64,000 nucleotides of DNA, taken from DATLFA01 sp039934635. GTDB taxonomy: Bacteria; Actinomycetota; Acidimicrobiia; Acidimicrobiales; WLNW01. Shown piece after piece: positions 8,720-16,372 of the stretch. The notes beneath the pieces were generated by a model that was not told the origin of the DNA, did no database searches, and saw only the letters and a list, made by a program, of their open reading frames with translations. A program made the position numbers and the translations under genes. Each line of letters starts with the position of its first letter. Within the stretch, counting starts at the first letter, position 1. The stretch is from positions 1 to 64,000 of the forward strand of contig JBDTLT010000003.1 in assembly GCA_039934635.1 (NCBI GenBank), written 5' to 3'.

Positions 8720-9613
8720 ATGACGGATATCGGCTTTGACGGCAAGGTCGCGATCATCACGGGTGCCGGCGGCGGCCTGGGGCGGTCGCACGCGCTCGAG
8801 TTGGCGCGGCGGGGCGCCCGGGTGGTCGTCAACGACCTCGGTGGATCGATGGACGGCACCGGTGCGTCGCTCGGCCCGGCGGCGCTGGTGGTCGACGAGA
8901 TCAAGGCCCTCGGCGGCGACGCGGTCGCCAATACCGACTCGGTTGCGACACCGGCCGGCGGCGCCGCCATCGTGCAGAGCGCGATCGACGCGTTCGGCAG
9001 AGTCGACATCGTCATCAACAACGCCGGCATCTTGCGCGACAAGGCGTTTCACAACATGGAGCCCGATCTGCTCGAGCCGGTGCTCGACGTGCATCTCAAG
9101 GGCGCCTTCTATGTGACACGGGCGGCGTGGATCAAGATGCGCGAACAGAGCTACGGCCGCATTGTCAACACGTCGTCCAACTCGGGTCTGCTCGGCAACT
9201 TCGGCCAGTCGAACTACGGCGCGGCCAAGATGGGCCTCGTCGGATTGACGCGTGTGCTGGCCATCGAAGGCGCCAAGGCCAACATCAAGGTCAACGCCAT
9301 CGCGCCGGTGGCGTACACGCGCATGACCGAAGCGTTGATGGGCGATCTCGGCCCCAAGCTCAAACCAGAGCTCGTAACACCGATCGTCGCGTGGTTGTGC
9401 CACGAAGACTGTCCCGTCACCGGTGAGGTCTACTCGGCAGGCGGCGGCGTCATCGCCCGCTTCTTCGTCGGGCTCACGCAGGGCTACGTCAACCCCGACC
9501 TCACGGTCGAAGACGTGCGCGATCACTTCGACCAGATCCGCGACGAGACCGGCTACCTGGTACCGACCAACAACAGCGACGAACTGCGCAAGATCTTCCG
9601 CCAACTCGGCTAG
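8720..9613 (+). CDS. SDR family oxidoreductase, (3R)-hydroxyacyl-CoA dehydrogenase-like
   Basis: A 297-residue short-chain dehydrogenase resembling the dehydrogenase domain of peroxisomal multifunctional enzyme 2, which oxidises (3R)-hydroxyacyl-CoA. It has the cofactor loop TGAGGGLGRSHA near residue 14, the typical VVVNDLGGSMDGTG insertion, NNAGILRD, and the catalytic YGAAK near residue 166. The C-terminal extension past residue 235 (FFVGLTQGYVNPDLTVEDV) is usual for this subgroup. A GAGGGG ribosome site lies just before the ATG. Beta-oxidation of fatty or steroid side chains is the likely setting, by family analogy. Confidence 0.85.
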   Translation: MTDIGFDGKVAIITGAGGGLGRSHALELARRGARVVVNDLGGSMDGTGASLGPAALVVDEIKALGGDAVANTDSVATPAGGAAIVQSAIDAFGRVDIVINNAGILRDKAFHNMEPDLLEPVLDVHLKGAFYVTRAAWIKMREQSYGRIVNTSSNSGLLGNFGQSNYGAAKMGLVGLTRVLAIEGAKANIKVNAIAPVAYTRMTEALMGDLGPKLKPELVTPIVAWLCHEDCPVTGEVYSAGGGVIARFFVGLTQGYVNPDLTVEDVRDHFDQIRDETGYLVPTNNSDELRKIFRQLG

Positions 9614-9966
9614 ATGGTTCGCGCCACCGACGACGCGTGGTGCGCGACCATGCGCCAACGATCACCGACGAGTACGAATGCGTTGAGGGCCGCCACCGTG
9701 CCCCCGCCGCGGGCGTCGATGAGATTTTCGTCGTTCGTCACGAACGCCATGTCGCTGCCGATCACGACGTGATGGTTGGTGACGATCACTTGCATCGGCG
9801 GGTTGTTGAAGATGGCGCGCCACGACGCGCCCACCTGCGGCCAGCCGTGCAGCGTGGTCCAACCGGGGTGCGTACACGCCACTTGGTCCGAGAGCTGCCA
9901 CACGGCGGCCATCGCATCGATGTCGCCTCGTTCGAAGGCCTCGTAGAACGCGCTGTTGGCCCGCAA
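9610..9966 (-). CDS. SnoaL/NTF2-like domain protein (DUF4440/SnoaL_3 type)
   Basis: A 118-residue cone-shaped NTF2-fold protein: NSAFYEAFERGDIDAMAAVW at the N-terminus, then CTHPGWTTLHGW, a pattern common to actinobacterial SnoaL-type stress or cyclase-like proteins whose function is not known. The start is uncertain: the only in-frame start codon is the TTG at 9966, preceded by GAGG at 5 bases, yet the frame stays open upstream with a family-like stretch (SEVTREAIL) that lacks ATG, GTG or TTG. The stop overlaps that of the convergent SDR. Confidence 0.7.
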   Translation of the reverse strand: MRANSAFYEAFERGDIDAMAAVWQLSDQVACTHPGWTTLHGWPQVGASWRAIFNNPPMQVIVTNHHVVIGSDMAFVTNDENLIDARGGGTVAALNAFVLVGDRWRMVAHHASSVARTI

Positions 9967-10088
9967 GATGGCCTCGCGGGTGACCTCGGAATCAGTTGAG
10001 GGTGTGTCGGCGCTGATGCGGGACCCCCTTCGACGAGGTTTAGCGAATGCGTGATCGTAGACGCGCGCCGGAGACCGACGCGAACCCT

Positions 10089-10094
10089 TACGCT
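10089..10094 (+). promoter_or_regulatory. Leaderless -10 hexamer of the PAP2 gene
   Basis: TACGCT, 6 bases before GTG 10101. This placement, not the upstream ATG at 10047, is why the later start is preferred. Confidence 0.5.
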
Positions 10095-10100
10095 TCCGGG

Positions 10101-10628
10101 GTGCAAGGATCGCCGATCGAGCGATTCGACGATGCAGTCGACGAGCTCTTCGATGTGCTCCGAGGGCGGCCGATCGTCGATCGAGTCATGTACAGCCTCA
10201 CCGAGCTCGCCGATTTCAGCGTCCTGTGGCATCTCCTCGGGGTGGCCCAGGGCCTCACGCGCCCGGATGGGTTCGAACGAGCATTGCGCACCAGCGTCGC
10301 GTTGGGGGTCGAGTCGGTCCTCGTCAACGGGGGCGTAAAATCACTGTTTCGCCGGACCCGACCCGTGCCCCAGTTCGAGCGACCCCACTATTTGCGGACG
10401 CCGAAAACGACGAGCTTCCCGAGTGGCCACGCAAGCTCCGCATTCGTAGCCGCCGCCCTGCTCTCCGACGCCAGCCGGGCCAAACCGGCGTACTACGCGC
10501 TGGCCACGGTGGTCGCGGCAAGCCGCATCCACGTGCGCATCCACCATGCGTCCGATGTCGTCGGCGGCATCGTGATCGGTGTCGGTCTCGGCGCTCTGGC
10601 CAAACGGGCGTGGCGCATCACTACCTAG
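10101..10628 (+). CDS. PAP2 superfamily membrane phosphatase
   Basis: A 175-residue type-2 phosphatidic acid phosphatase-like protein, acting on lipid phosphates such as phosphatidate or polyprenyl pyrophosphate. All three catalytic motifs are present: KSLFRRTRP, SFPSGHASSAF and SRIHVRIHHASDVVGG, separated by hydrophobic segments. An ATG at 10047 would add 18 residues, but the GTG at 10101 follows a TACGCT hexamer at 6 bases, so I take the shorter form. The stop codon abuts a GC-rich palindromic element. Confidence 0.8.
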   Translation: MQGSPIERFDDAVDELFDVLRGRPIVDRVMYSLTELADFSVLWHLLGVAQGLTRPDGFERALRTSVALGVESVLVNGGVKSLFRRTRPVPQFERPHYLRTPKTTSFPSGHASSAFVAAALLSDASRAKPAYYALATVVAASRIHVRIHHASDVVGGIVIGVGLGALAKRAWRITT

Positions 10629-10654
10629 TGCGGCTCCGCCGCAACGGATCGGCG
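10628..10654. repeat. REP-like intergenic element, copy A (27 bp)
   Basis: The 27 bases reading GTGCGGCTCCGCCGC, AACGGATCGGCG recur exactly, in reverse complement, at 23296-23322 and with two changes at 32829-32855. This copy fills the space between two convergent stop codons and can form a short GCGG/CCGC hairpin. Confidence 0.7.
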
Positions 10655-10655
10655 A

Positions 10656-10838
10656 CTAGTTGAGCTGCGGCTCGGCTTCTTCGCTGAGCATCAACAGGAG
10701 CCGTACGTCGAGGAGGAGATTGGCGACCTCGTCGCCCGACACGAGGCTGCGGCGCTGCATGTCGCCGAGTCCGCGGTCGATGAGCGCAAGGGCTTCAGCG
10801 ATCGCTTGTGTCTCTCGGGTCGACGTCATCGTCTTCAC
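10656..10838 (-). CDS. Small helical protein of unknown function (60 aa)
   Basis: Not recognised. The translation (MTSTRETQAIAEALALIDRG, then DEVANLLLDVRLLLMLSEEA) is amphipathic and acidic at its end, plausible for a small regulatory or protein-binding helix bundle. GTG 10838 or the ATG three codons later could start it; neither has a strong ribosome site. It faces the PAP2 gene across the palindromic element and is divergent from the glycosylase gene. Could be a chance open frame. Confidence 0.45.
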   Translation of the reverse strand: MKTMTSTRETQAIAEALALIDRGLGDMQRRSLVSGDEVANLLLDVRLLLMLSEEAEPQLN

Positions 10839-10868
10839 CTACCTGTTGCTCGCACCACCATGCCGAAG

Positions 10869-10880
10869 AACCGGCCGGTT
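10869..10880. promoter_or_regulatory. 12-bp perfect palindrome in a divergent promoter region
   Basis: AACCGGCCGGTT is a perfect palindrome between the divergent starts at 10838 and 10982. It could be an operator; no regulator gene is adjacent. Confidence 0.3.
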
Positions 10881-10981
10881 GTCTAGCTGCCGGATGGATC
10901 ATTCGGAAAGGCGGACCGGGCACCCTCGGAGCCGGTCCTCGTACCCTAGCGGGCCGAAACCGTCCGGAAGGGGTCATTAGA

Positions 10982-11689
10982 GTGCCGATCATGCCGGCGC
11001 CGTTGAGGGTGACGATCGACGCGTCCCCCGCCGAAGTCCCGCTGGCCCTCGCCGACCTGCATCGCAGCCTCGAAGTGGGCCGGACGGTTCGCATCGAGCG
11101 GACGATTCCCGATGATCCCCTGGCACCGCCGTGGGGCGCGCTGGTCCGGGGCGGAGGTTTCGTCGCGACACGCACGCGCTCGGTGTACCGCCGCGAGCAC
11201 TCGCTCCCCGACTACATCGCGGCGTCGATGCGTGTCCTGCTCGTCGGTCTCAATCCATCCCCTTACTCCGCTGATGTCGGTGTCGGGTTTGCGCGGCCGG
11301 GCAATCGTTTCTGGCCCGCGATGTTGGCGGCCGGGATGGTCGAGCACGCACGCGAGCCCCGGCGAATGCTCGTCGAACAACACATCGGCATGACCGACTT
11401 GGTGAAGCGCGCGACCGCCCGGGCCGACGAGCTCGACGACGACGAATTTCGCCAGGGTCACCGGCGGGTCACGGCGCTGGTCACTTGGCTGCAACCCGCG
11501 GTCGTTTGTTTTGTCGGATTGGGCGGCTGGCGCGTGGCGGCCGACCGTCGCGCCGTCGCGGGTCGTCAACAGCCGATCGGATCGTCCATCGTCTACGTGA
11601 TGCCGAATCCGAGTGGACTCAATGCGCACGCCACGGTCGATTCACTGGCCGAGCACTTCCGCGAAGTACGGCGCCTGGCCGGCGGCTGA
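10982..11689 (+). CDS. Mismatch-specific uracil/thymine DNA glycosylase (Mug/TDG type)
   Basis: Removes uracil or thymine from mismatches in base-excision repair. The 235-residue protein has the motif-1 variant VGLNPSPYSADVG near residue 90, FARPGNRFW next to it, and the motif-2 form VMPNPSGLNAHA near the C-terminus, which together place it in the Mug/TDG branch of the uracil-DNA glycosylase superfamily. The first 75 residues are an extra N-terminal part compared with E. coli Mug. GTG 10982 is chosen because GGAAGGGG lies 8 bases upstream; the ATG at 10991 is too far from it. Confidence 0.85.
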   Translation: MPIMPAPLRVTIDASPAEVPLALADLHRSLEVGRTVRIERTIPDDPLAPPWGALVRGGGFVATRTRSVYRREHSLPDYIAASMRVLLVGLNPSPYSADVGVGFARPGNRFWPAMLAAGMVEHAREPRRMLVEQHIGMTDLVKRATARADELDDDEFRQGHRRVTALVTWLQPAVVCFVGLGGWRVAADRRAVAGRQQPIGSSIVYVMPNPSGLNAHATVDSLAEHFREVRRLAGG

Positions 11690-12658
11690 TCAGCTCGACT
11701 TGTTGGGTGCCAGGGCGCGGATCGCCTCGCGAGTGTCGATGCCACCGAGGCCCATCACCATCAACGCCGGCGTGGTGATGCCGGCATCGATGTAGCGCTG
11801 GATTTGCGCGCGGCACTGATCGGCGTCGCCGTTGGGAATGAGATCATCGACGAGCGAATCGGGGATCTTTTCGAGCGCCCCCTTGCGGTCGCCGGCCTCC
11901 CACTGTGCCCAGTGCTCGGCCAACATGTCGCCGCGCCCGAGCCATTCGTGGAAGGCCCGGTAGACCGGCACGTTGAGGTATGCCGCCATCGCGAACTTGG
12001 CGGCCGGCAGTACTTGCTCGCGGTCCGGGTTGGGGCATACGAAGATGCGCGCGACAACTTCTTTGTTCGGGCCTTGCGCATTGACGATGGCCGAAACCGT
12101 TGCTGCGTCGCCGGCCGACAGCCAGTTGACGATGGCGCCGTCGGCATGGCGCCCGGCGAGGCGCAACATGCCTTCACGCAACGCGGCGACGAGGATCGGC
12201 ACCGGCTGCTCGGGCACGAGGCCGAGACGAAAACCTTTGACGGAGAACGTGTCGTAGTCGTTGCTGACCTTTTCGCCCGCGAGCGCGGCCCGTAAGAAGT
12301 GCAACGTGTCGCGGACACGCTTGTAGGGCTGGGTGAACGGCACCCCGTTCCATGATTCGACGATGACGTTCGACGACGCGCCGATGCCCGCGACGAAGCG
12401 GCCGGGCGCCGCCGCCGCGAGTGTCGCGATCGATTGTGCCAGCAGCCCCGGGCCGCGCGTATAGACGGGCAGGATCGCCGTGCCGAGGCGCAGCGATGGC
12501 GTCCACACGGAGGCCAATGCGAGCGGCGTGAACGCGTCGGTGGTGTTGGTCTCGGCCGACCACAGGTCGGTGTAGCCGAGCGCTGCCAGTTCCTCGAAGC
12601 GGGACCGTTGCTCGTGGAGGGGTCCCGCGAATGGAACGGTCATTCCGTAGCGCTGCAC
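11690..12658 (-). CDS. LLM class (F420-dependent-type) flavin oxidoreductase
   Basis: A 322-residue luciferase-like monooxygenase-fold enzyme of the actinobacterial group that usually uses coenzyme F420. Visible features are RYGMTVPFAGPL at the start, the TIM-barrel strand region LRLGTAILPVYTRGPGLLAQ, APGRFVAGIGASS, and PVPILVAALREGMLRLAG. cofC elsewhere in the window shows the organism makes F420. The GTG at 12658 is preferred because the conserved region begins there; the frame is open further upstream. It ends back to back with the glycosylase gene. Substrate unknown. Confidence 0.8.
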   Translation of the reverse strand: MQRYGMTVPFAGPLHEQRSRFEELAALGYTDLWSAETNTTDAFTPLALASVWTPSLRLGTAILPVYTRGPGLLAQSIATLAAAAPGRFVAGIGASSNVIVESWNGVPFTQPYKRVRDTLHFLRAALAGEKVSNDYDTFSVKGFRLGLVPEQPVPILVAALREGMLRLAGRHADGAIVNWLSAGDAATVSAIVNAQGPNKEVVARIFVCPNPDREQVLPAAKFAMAAYLNVPVYRAFHEWLGRGDMLAEHWAQWEAGDRKGALEKIPDSLVDDLIPNGDADQCRAQIQRYIDAGITTPALMVMGLGGIDTREAIRALAPNKSS

Positions 12659-12764
12659 GTGGGCTCTCTTCTGCTGCGGGCATCTGGTGCGGGGAGGTTG
12701 GTTCGGCGCTGACCGTACAGCGGGACTTCCTTCGTTGTCACACCCCCTCGTCATACTCATCTCC

Positions 12765-12923
12765 ATGAGCAATCAGTTGACCCTCATCGAGTTCCCCGCA
12801 GGTTGGCAGCTCGACGAACGCACCCGTGAGGTCGGTCGTCGAGGCCTGGCCGCCGCCCGTGCCGCGCTGTCGGCCGCGCGGGCCCGCGAACTCGACGCCC
12901 TTCCCACCGCCGACGCCGCGTGA
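12765..12923 (+). CDS. Small protein of unknown function (52 aa)
   Basis: Not recognised. MSNQLTLIEFPAGWQLDERT is followed by an arginine/alanine-rich helix (RRGLAAARAALSAARARELD). It lies in the 350-base gap between the LLM enzyme and the thermonuclease, on the same strand as the latter, and begins with a clear ATG. Short and without known relatives that I can name, so moderate confidence. Confidence 0.45.
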   Translation: MSNQLTLIEFPAGWQLDERTREVGRRGLAAARAALSAARARELDALPTADAA

Positions 12924-13014
12924 CCGTCGTCGTTCGCGACTACCCTCCCGCGGGCCACCCCCGCGGTCGCTCTCTCCCCCTCCTCATCGTCCGGTCCGCA
13001 TTCGGAGCCAACCC

Positions 13015-13569
13015 TTGCTGTGCCGCCGCGCTGTTCGTCTGTTGTTCGTCGCCGGCGCCGTCCTCGCACTCACCGCGTGCCTGCACCGCGGTGCGGCCAG
13101 CTCTCGACCCGCGGACACCGCGGTCGTGGTCCGGGTCGTCGACGGTGACACGCTCCTCGTCGATCTCGGTGGTTCCGACGTCCGTGTCCGTCTGCTCGGC
13201 ATCGACACGCCCGAAACCGTCGACGAAAATCGGCCGGTGCAGTGCTTTGGCCACGAAGCGTCGAGCTACCTCGCAGCGCTGTTGCCCCGCGGCAGCACCG
13301 TGCGCCTCGAGCGCGATGTCGAGGCCCGCGACCGTTATGGGCGGTTGTTGGCCTACCTCTATCGGGTCGACGATGGACTGTTCGTCAACGCCGCGCTGAT
13401 CGAGGGCGGCTACGCCACGACCCTTTCGATCGCGCCCAACACCATGCGCGCCCGCGACTTCGAGATCCTGCGCGTGCAGGCCCAACACGACAAGCGGGGT
13501 CTGTGGGGGGCCTGCCCCTCGTTCGGCAGCCCCGCCGATGCCACGACCACGACGCGCGCCGCACGATAA
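13015..13569 (+). CDS. Thermonuclease-family (SNase-like) lipoprotein
   Basis: A secreted, lipid-anchored nuclease of the staphylococcal nuclease fold. The 184-residue protein starts with a signal peptide (RRAVRLLFVAGAVLALTAC) ending in an LTAC lipobox, so the mature protein is attached at the cysteine near residue 20. The nuclease domain has VVDGDTLLVDL, RVRLLGIDTPET, and DRYGRLLAYLY, which carry the catalytic Asp, Arg and Glu-region residues of the family. TTG 13015 is chosen because GGAG lies 7 bases upstream; the open frame before it is proline-rich and unlike a signal peptide. Confidence 0.8.
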   Translation: MLCRRAVRLLFVAGAVLALTACLHRGAASSRPADTAVVVRVVDGDTLLVDLGGSDVRVRLLGIDTPETVDENRPVQCFGHEASSYLAALLPRGSTVRLERDVEARDRYGRLLAYLYRVDDGLFVNAALIEGGYATTLSIAPNTMRARDFEILRVQAQHDKRGLWGACPSFGSPADATTTTRAAR

Positions 13570-13604
13570 ACGGCCGGGCGATGGGCATCGGCCGAGTCGT
13601 CCAC

Positions 13605-13610
13605 TACCGT
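13605..13610 (+). promoter_or_regulatory. Leaderless -10 hexamer of the ChbG-like gene
   Basis: TACCGT, 7 bases before GTG 13618. An upstream GTG at 13609 overlaps the hexamer itself and is therefore unlikely as the start. Confidence 0.5.
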
Positions 13611-13617
13611 GGCGCCC

Positions 13618-14475
13618 GTGACCGCGTTGTCAGAGCGTCTCGGCTTTCGCGCTTCCGATCGAGTGGTGATCCTGTCGGGCGACCTGCTCGGCTCGTGTCA
13701 CGCCGCCAACATCGGCGTCTACGAGTCGATGCGTATGGGCATGGTCACCAGTTCGTCGCTCATGGTCCCGTGCCCGTGGGCGCGCCATGCCGCGGCGGCC
13801 TATCGCGGCGAGTCCGTCGGGGTGCACCTGACCCTCAACTCCGAGCTCGACGAGTACCGCTGGGGCCCCATCACCCACGCCCCGTCCCTGTGGGACGGCG
13901 ATGGCGGCTTCCCTCGCACCCTCGATGACCTCTGGGATCACGCCGATCTCGACGAGGTCCGGCGCGAAACACGATCGCAGCTCGAGCGGGCGGTGCTGTG
14001 GGGATTCGACGTCACCCATCTCACCAGCCACCTCGGGGCGCTCGAACTGCGGCCCGAGTTCTTCGACATCTATCTCGACCTCGCGGTCGAGTTCCAGTTG
14101 CCGCTGCGCCTGCCCAATAGCGACGCCGAACGCCATGTGGGCTTCCCGTTGCGCCAACTCGCGGCCGACGAGGGCGTGTTGTTCCCTGATCGGCAGCGAG
14201 CCCTGCGCAATGGGGGCAAGCGAGCGATCGAGCGCGCCATCGAGACCCTCGAGCCGGGGGTCACCGAGATCGTGGTCGAGCCGGCGGCCGATACTCCCGA
14301 ACTGCGAGCGATCGATCCACACTGGTCGGCACGCGTCGAGCAGCTCGAGTTCGTCACGCGTGACAGCAGCTTGCGCGCCGCGTTCGAGCGGGCATCGGTC
14401 AAGCTCATCGACTTTCAGCTGCTACGCGATTCGCAGCGGCAAGATCAGAACTGGGTGCGTTCGCGCAACGACTGA
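13618..14475 (+). CDS. ChbG/YdjC-like polysaccharide deacetylase family protein
   Basis: A 285-residue member of the YdjC-fold carbohydrate deacetylases, which remove acetyl groups from amino sugars with a bound metal. Recognisable are ILSGDLLGSCHAANIG near the N-terminus (the metal Asp region), SVGVHLTLNSELDEYRWGPI, and the histidine motif VTHLTSHLGALELRPEFF. The first Asp pair is altered compared with ChbG (GD rather than DD), so activity should be tested. The start is set by the leaderless hexamer. Its 3' end overlaps the convergent SCP2 gene by 31 bases. Confidence 0.75.
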   Translation: MTALSERLGFRASDRVVILSGDLLGSCHAANIGVYESMRMGMVTSSSLMVPCPWARHAAAAYRGESVGVHLTLNSELDEYRWGPITHAPSLWDGDGGFPRTLDDLWDHADLDEVRRETRSQLERAVLWGFDVTHLTSHLGALELRPEFFDIYLDLAVEFQLPLRLPNSDAERHVGFPLRQLAADEGVLFPDRQRALRNGGKRAIERAIETLEPGVTEIVVEPAADTPELRAIDPHWSARVEQLEFVTRDSSLRAAFERASVKLIDFQLLRDSQRQDQNWVRSRND

Positions 14476-14834
14476 CAGGTCGCGGCGAACTCGACGCTCT
14501 CGAAGAGCGGCTGCAATCGCAAGAGGTACGCCGCGTAATCACCGTCGAGCTTGAGATCGCCCCGCATATACGCAACCTCGCGGTCGACTTCGCCGCGCGC
14601 CAACGCAATGGCCTGCGCGTACGAGAGTTGCAGCGTGCAATCGACCGGGTCGCGCTTGCCCATCGACATTTCGGTCAGCCGGCCGTCGACGAAGCGCAGC
14701 ACGAACTGCAACTTGCCCGAGGGTGCCGAGGCGACCTGGCATTGCAGCGTTGCGCCCACGCCAGGACGCGGCGGCCACGACGCAGCGGCTTCGGTCAGCA
14801 GAGCGAACCATTCGTCGGTGAGAAAGGCGGCCAT
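14445..14834 (-). CDS. SCP2-like sterol/lipid carrier domain protein
   Basis: A 129-residue single-domain protein resembling sterol carrier protein 2: FLTDEWFALLTEAAASWPPR, then strands ending in LQFVLRFVDGRL, DCTLQLSYAQAIALARGEVD and MRGDLKLDGDYAAYLLRLQP, the usual SCP2 order. These proteins bind lipids or acyl-CoA and often accompany steroid or fatty-acid catabolism genes. A near-match to the leaderless hexamer (TAGACA) lies 6 bases before the ATG. Overlaps its convergent neighbour by 31 bases. Confidence 0.7.
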   Translation of the reverse strand: MAAFLTDEWFALLTEAAASWPPRPGVGATLQCQVASAPSGKLQFVLRFVDGRLTEMSMGKRDPVDCTLQLSYAQAIALARGEVDREVAYMRGDLKLDGDYAAYLLRLQPLFESVEFAATCQSLRERTQF

Positions 14835-14854
14835 GCCGCTTGTCTAGCGGACGA

Positions 14855-15730
14855 TCAACGCGACGAGCCAACGAACTCGCGCACACCGGCGAACAGATCG
14901 TCCTCGGGGATCTCGGTGGTCACGAGCGAGCGGGCGAGCATGTAGTCGTCCCAGGGGTGCACGGTGCGGGCAACGTCGACCGGCAGACCGAACCAGAAGC
15001 GCTCATTGGGATCTACCTGCGTGCCGTGCGCGAGCAGCGCATCGACGCGCACCTGGTAGTAGTCGCCGACCTCGATACGGGTGGTCACCTTGTCGTCGGT
15101 CGAGGGGCGGGTGAACCAGCCCTCGCCGTAAGGAGACTCGAGCCCCAATTCGAGGAACTTCTCGTGCATCGCCTTGATACGAGCCATCGACCAGGTCGTG
15201 TAATACATCTTGAGCGGTTGCCACGGCTCGCCGAGACCGGGAAATGCGTCGGGGTCACCCGCGGCATCGAAGGCAGGCACGGTGACATCGTTGACCCGCA
15301 CATGGTCGGGGTGTTGATAGCCCTGCTGGTCGTCGGCATAGGTGATGATCACGTGCGGTCGACGGTGACGGATGATGGCGACGAGGCGGCCGACGGCCTC
15401 ATCGAGTGGGGCCTGATGAAAGCTGTCGGGGTTGTCGTTGGACGGCGTGTCCTTCATGCCCGAATCGCGATAGCCGAGCATGTGCACGTGCTCGTAGCCG
15501 ATGATCTCAGCCGCAACCTGCAATTCACGACGACGAATCGCCGGCAGGTTTTCGCGAATCTCCGGCGAGTCGAGCGCCTTGTTCAAGATGTCGCCTTCTT
15601 CGCCACCGGTGCAACACACGAGCGTGGACTCGACACCCTCATCGCGGTAACGGGCGACCGTCGACGAACCCTTGGATGCCTCGTCGTCAGGATGCGCGTG
15701 GACGGTGAGAAGGCGCAGCGGTGCAGTCAT
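14855..15730 (-). CDS. mca: Mycothiol S-conjugate amidase
   Basis: Mca cleaves mycothiol S-conjugates of toxins, releasing mercapturic acids and recycling GlcN-inositol. The 291-residue protein has the zinc-binding LLTVHAHPDDEASKGSST at the start and QGYQHPDHVRVNDV near residue 130, the PIG-L/LmbE fold pattern, and FWFGLPVDVARTVHPWDDY typical of Mca rather than of MshB. Start chosen by a TACCGT hexamer 8 bases upstream. It shows that mycothiol is the main thiol here, an actinobacterial trait. MshB is the alternative but the C-terminal motif favours Mca. Confidence 0.85.
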   Translation of the reverse strand: MTAPLRLLTVHAHPDDEASKGSSTVARYRDEGVESTLVCCTGGEEGDILNKALDSPEIRENLPAIRRRELQVAAEIIGYEHVHMLGYRDSGMKDTPSNDNPDSFHQAPLDEAVGRLVAIIRHRRPHVIITYADDQQGYQHPDHVRVNDVTVPAFDAAGDPDAFPGLGEPWQPLKMYYTTWSMARIKAMHEKFLELGLESPYGEGWFTRPSTDDKVTTRIEVGDYYQVRVDALLAHGTQVDPNERFWFGLPVDVARTVHPWDDYMLARSLVTTEIPEDDLFAGVREFVGSSR

Positions 15731-15738
15731 CGCGGGCC

Positions 15739-15744
15739 ACGGTA
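15739..15744 (-). promoter_or_regulatory. Leaderless -10 hexamer of mca
   Basis: TACCGT on the minus strand, 8 bases before the ATG; it lies only about 30 bases from the divergent hexamer at 15772. Confidence 0.5.
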
Positions 15745-15771
15745 TCGCGTCGATCCCTCAAATCGGACCAT

Positions 15772-15777
15772 TACCCT
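15772..15777 (+). promoter_or_regulatory. Leaderless -10 hexamer of the PEBP gene
   Basis: TACCCT, 7 bases before GTG 15785; the ATG at 15779 would be only 1 base away and is rejected on that ground. Confidence 0.45.
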
Positions 15778-15784
15778 GATGCCC

Positions 15785-16372
15785 GTGCGTCGCCACTTCC
15801 TGCTGGGCCATCTGGCCTTTCTCGCGCCTTGCCTGGTCTTCGTGGTGATGCTCACCGCCTGCTCTACATCGGGTCGCGAACTCAAAACCCCCGGCCCCAC
15901 TCGCCCGCCTTCGGCCGTCATATCTGCGGGCACGATGGACTTCACACTGACCGACGCCACGGCCACCGGCGAGCTCGCCGAGAGCCACGGCGCCGCGTTC
16001 GGCGGCCTCGCGCCACCGGTCAGTTGGGGCCGCGTGCCCGACAAGGCCAAATTTCTGGTGCTGGTCGCGGATATCCCGCGCGCCGACTTCGGCACCGAAG
16101 ACCGATCGGTGCTGTGGCTCGTCCCCAACATCGACCCGAACAGCGAGGGGATCGTCGAAGGCCAGAACCCCGACGGCGATGTGTACATCGCGTGGAGCGG
16201 TCCGACCATCGGGCGGGGCGAACAGGTCAAGGTGCGGTTCCGGCTCTATGCGGTCACCAAGGCCCTCGAGGACTCCACGGAGTCCCCTTTAGAAATCGTC
16301 GTTCGGCTCGATAAACAAAACGTGGGTAAATCCGAGTTCGTCGTTCCCTTCGCACCCAAAGTCACGTCGTGA
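15785..16372 (+). CDS. PEBP (YbhB/YbcL, Raf kinase inhibitor-like) lipoprotein
   Basis: A 195-residue phosphatidylethanolamine-binding-protein-like lipoprotein. The signal sequence HLAFLAPCLVFVVMLTACST ends in an LTAC lipobox. The mature part shows the PEBP order: GTMDFTLTDATATG, GGLAPPVSWGRVPDKAKF, LVLVADIPRADF, and VLWLVPNIDPNSEGI, with IAWSGPTIGRGEQVKVRFRL near the end. Function of bacterial PEBPs is not settled; ligand binding at the cell surface is plausible. Its stop overlaps the start of the LemA gene (GTGA). Confidence 0.75.
   Translation: MRRHFLLGHLAFLAPCLVFVVMLTACSTSGRELKTPGPTRPPSAVISAGTMDFTLTDATATGELAESHGAAFGGLAPPVSWGRVPDKAKFLVLVADIPRADFGTEDRSVLWLVPNIDPNSEGIVEGQNPDGDVYIAWSGPTIGRGEQVKVRFRLYAVTKALEDSTESPLEIVVRLDKQNVGKSEFVVPFAPKVTS

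Noticed and set aside
14840..15778. N-terminal 313 codons of a 510-codon frame that ends as the PEBP gene
   Set aside because: Antisense to mca; PEBP homology and the signal peptide begin only at about 15785.
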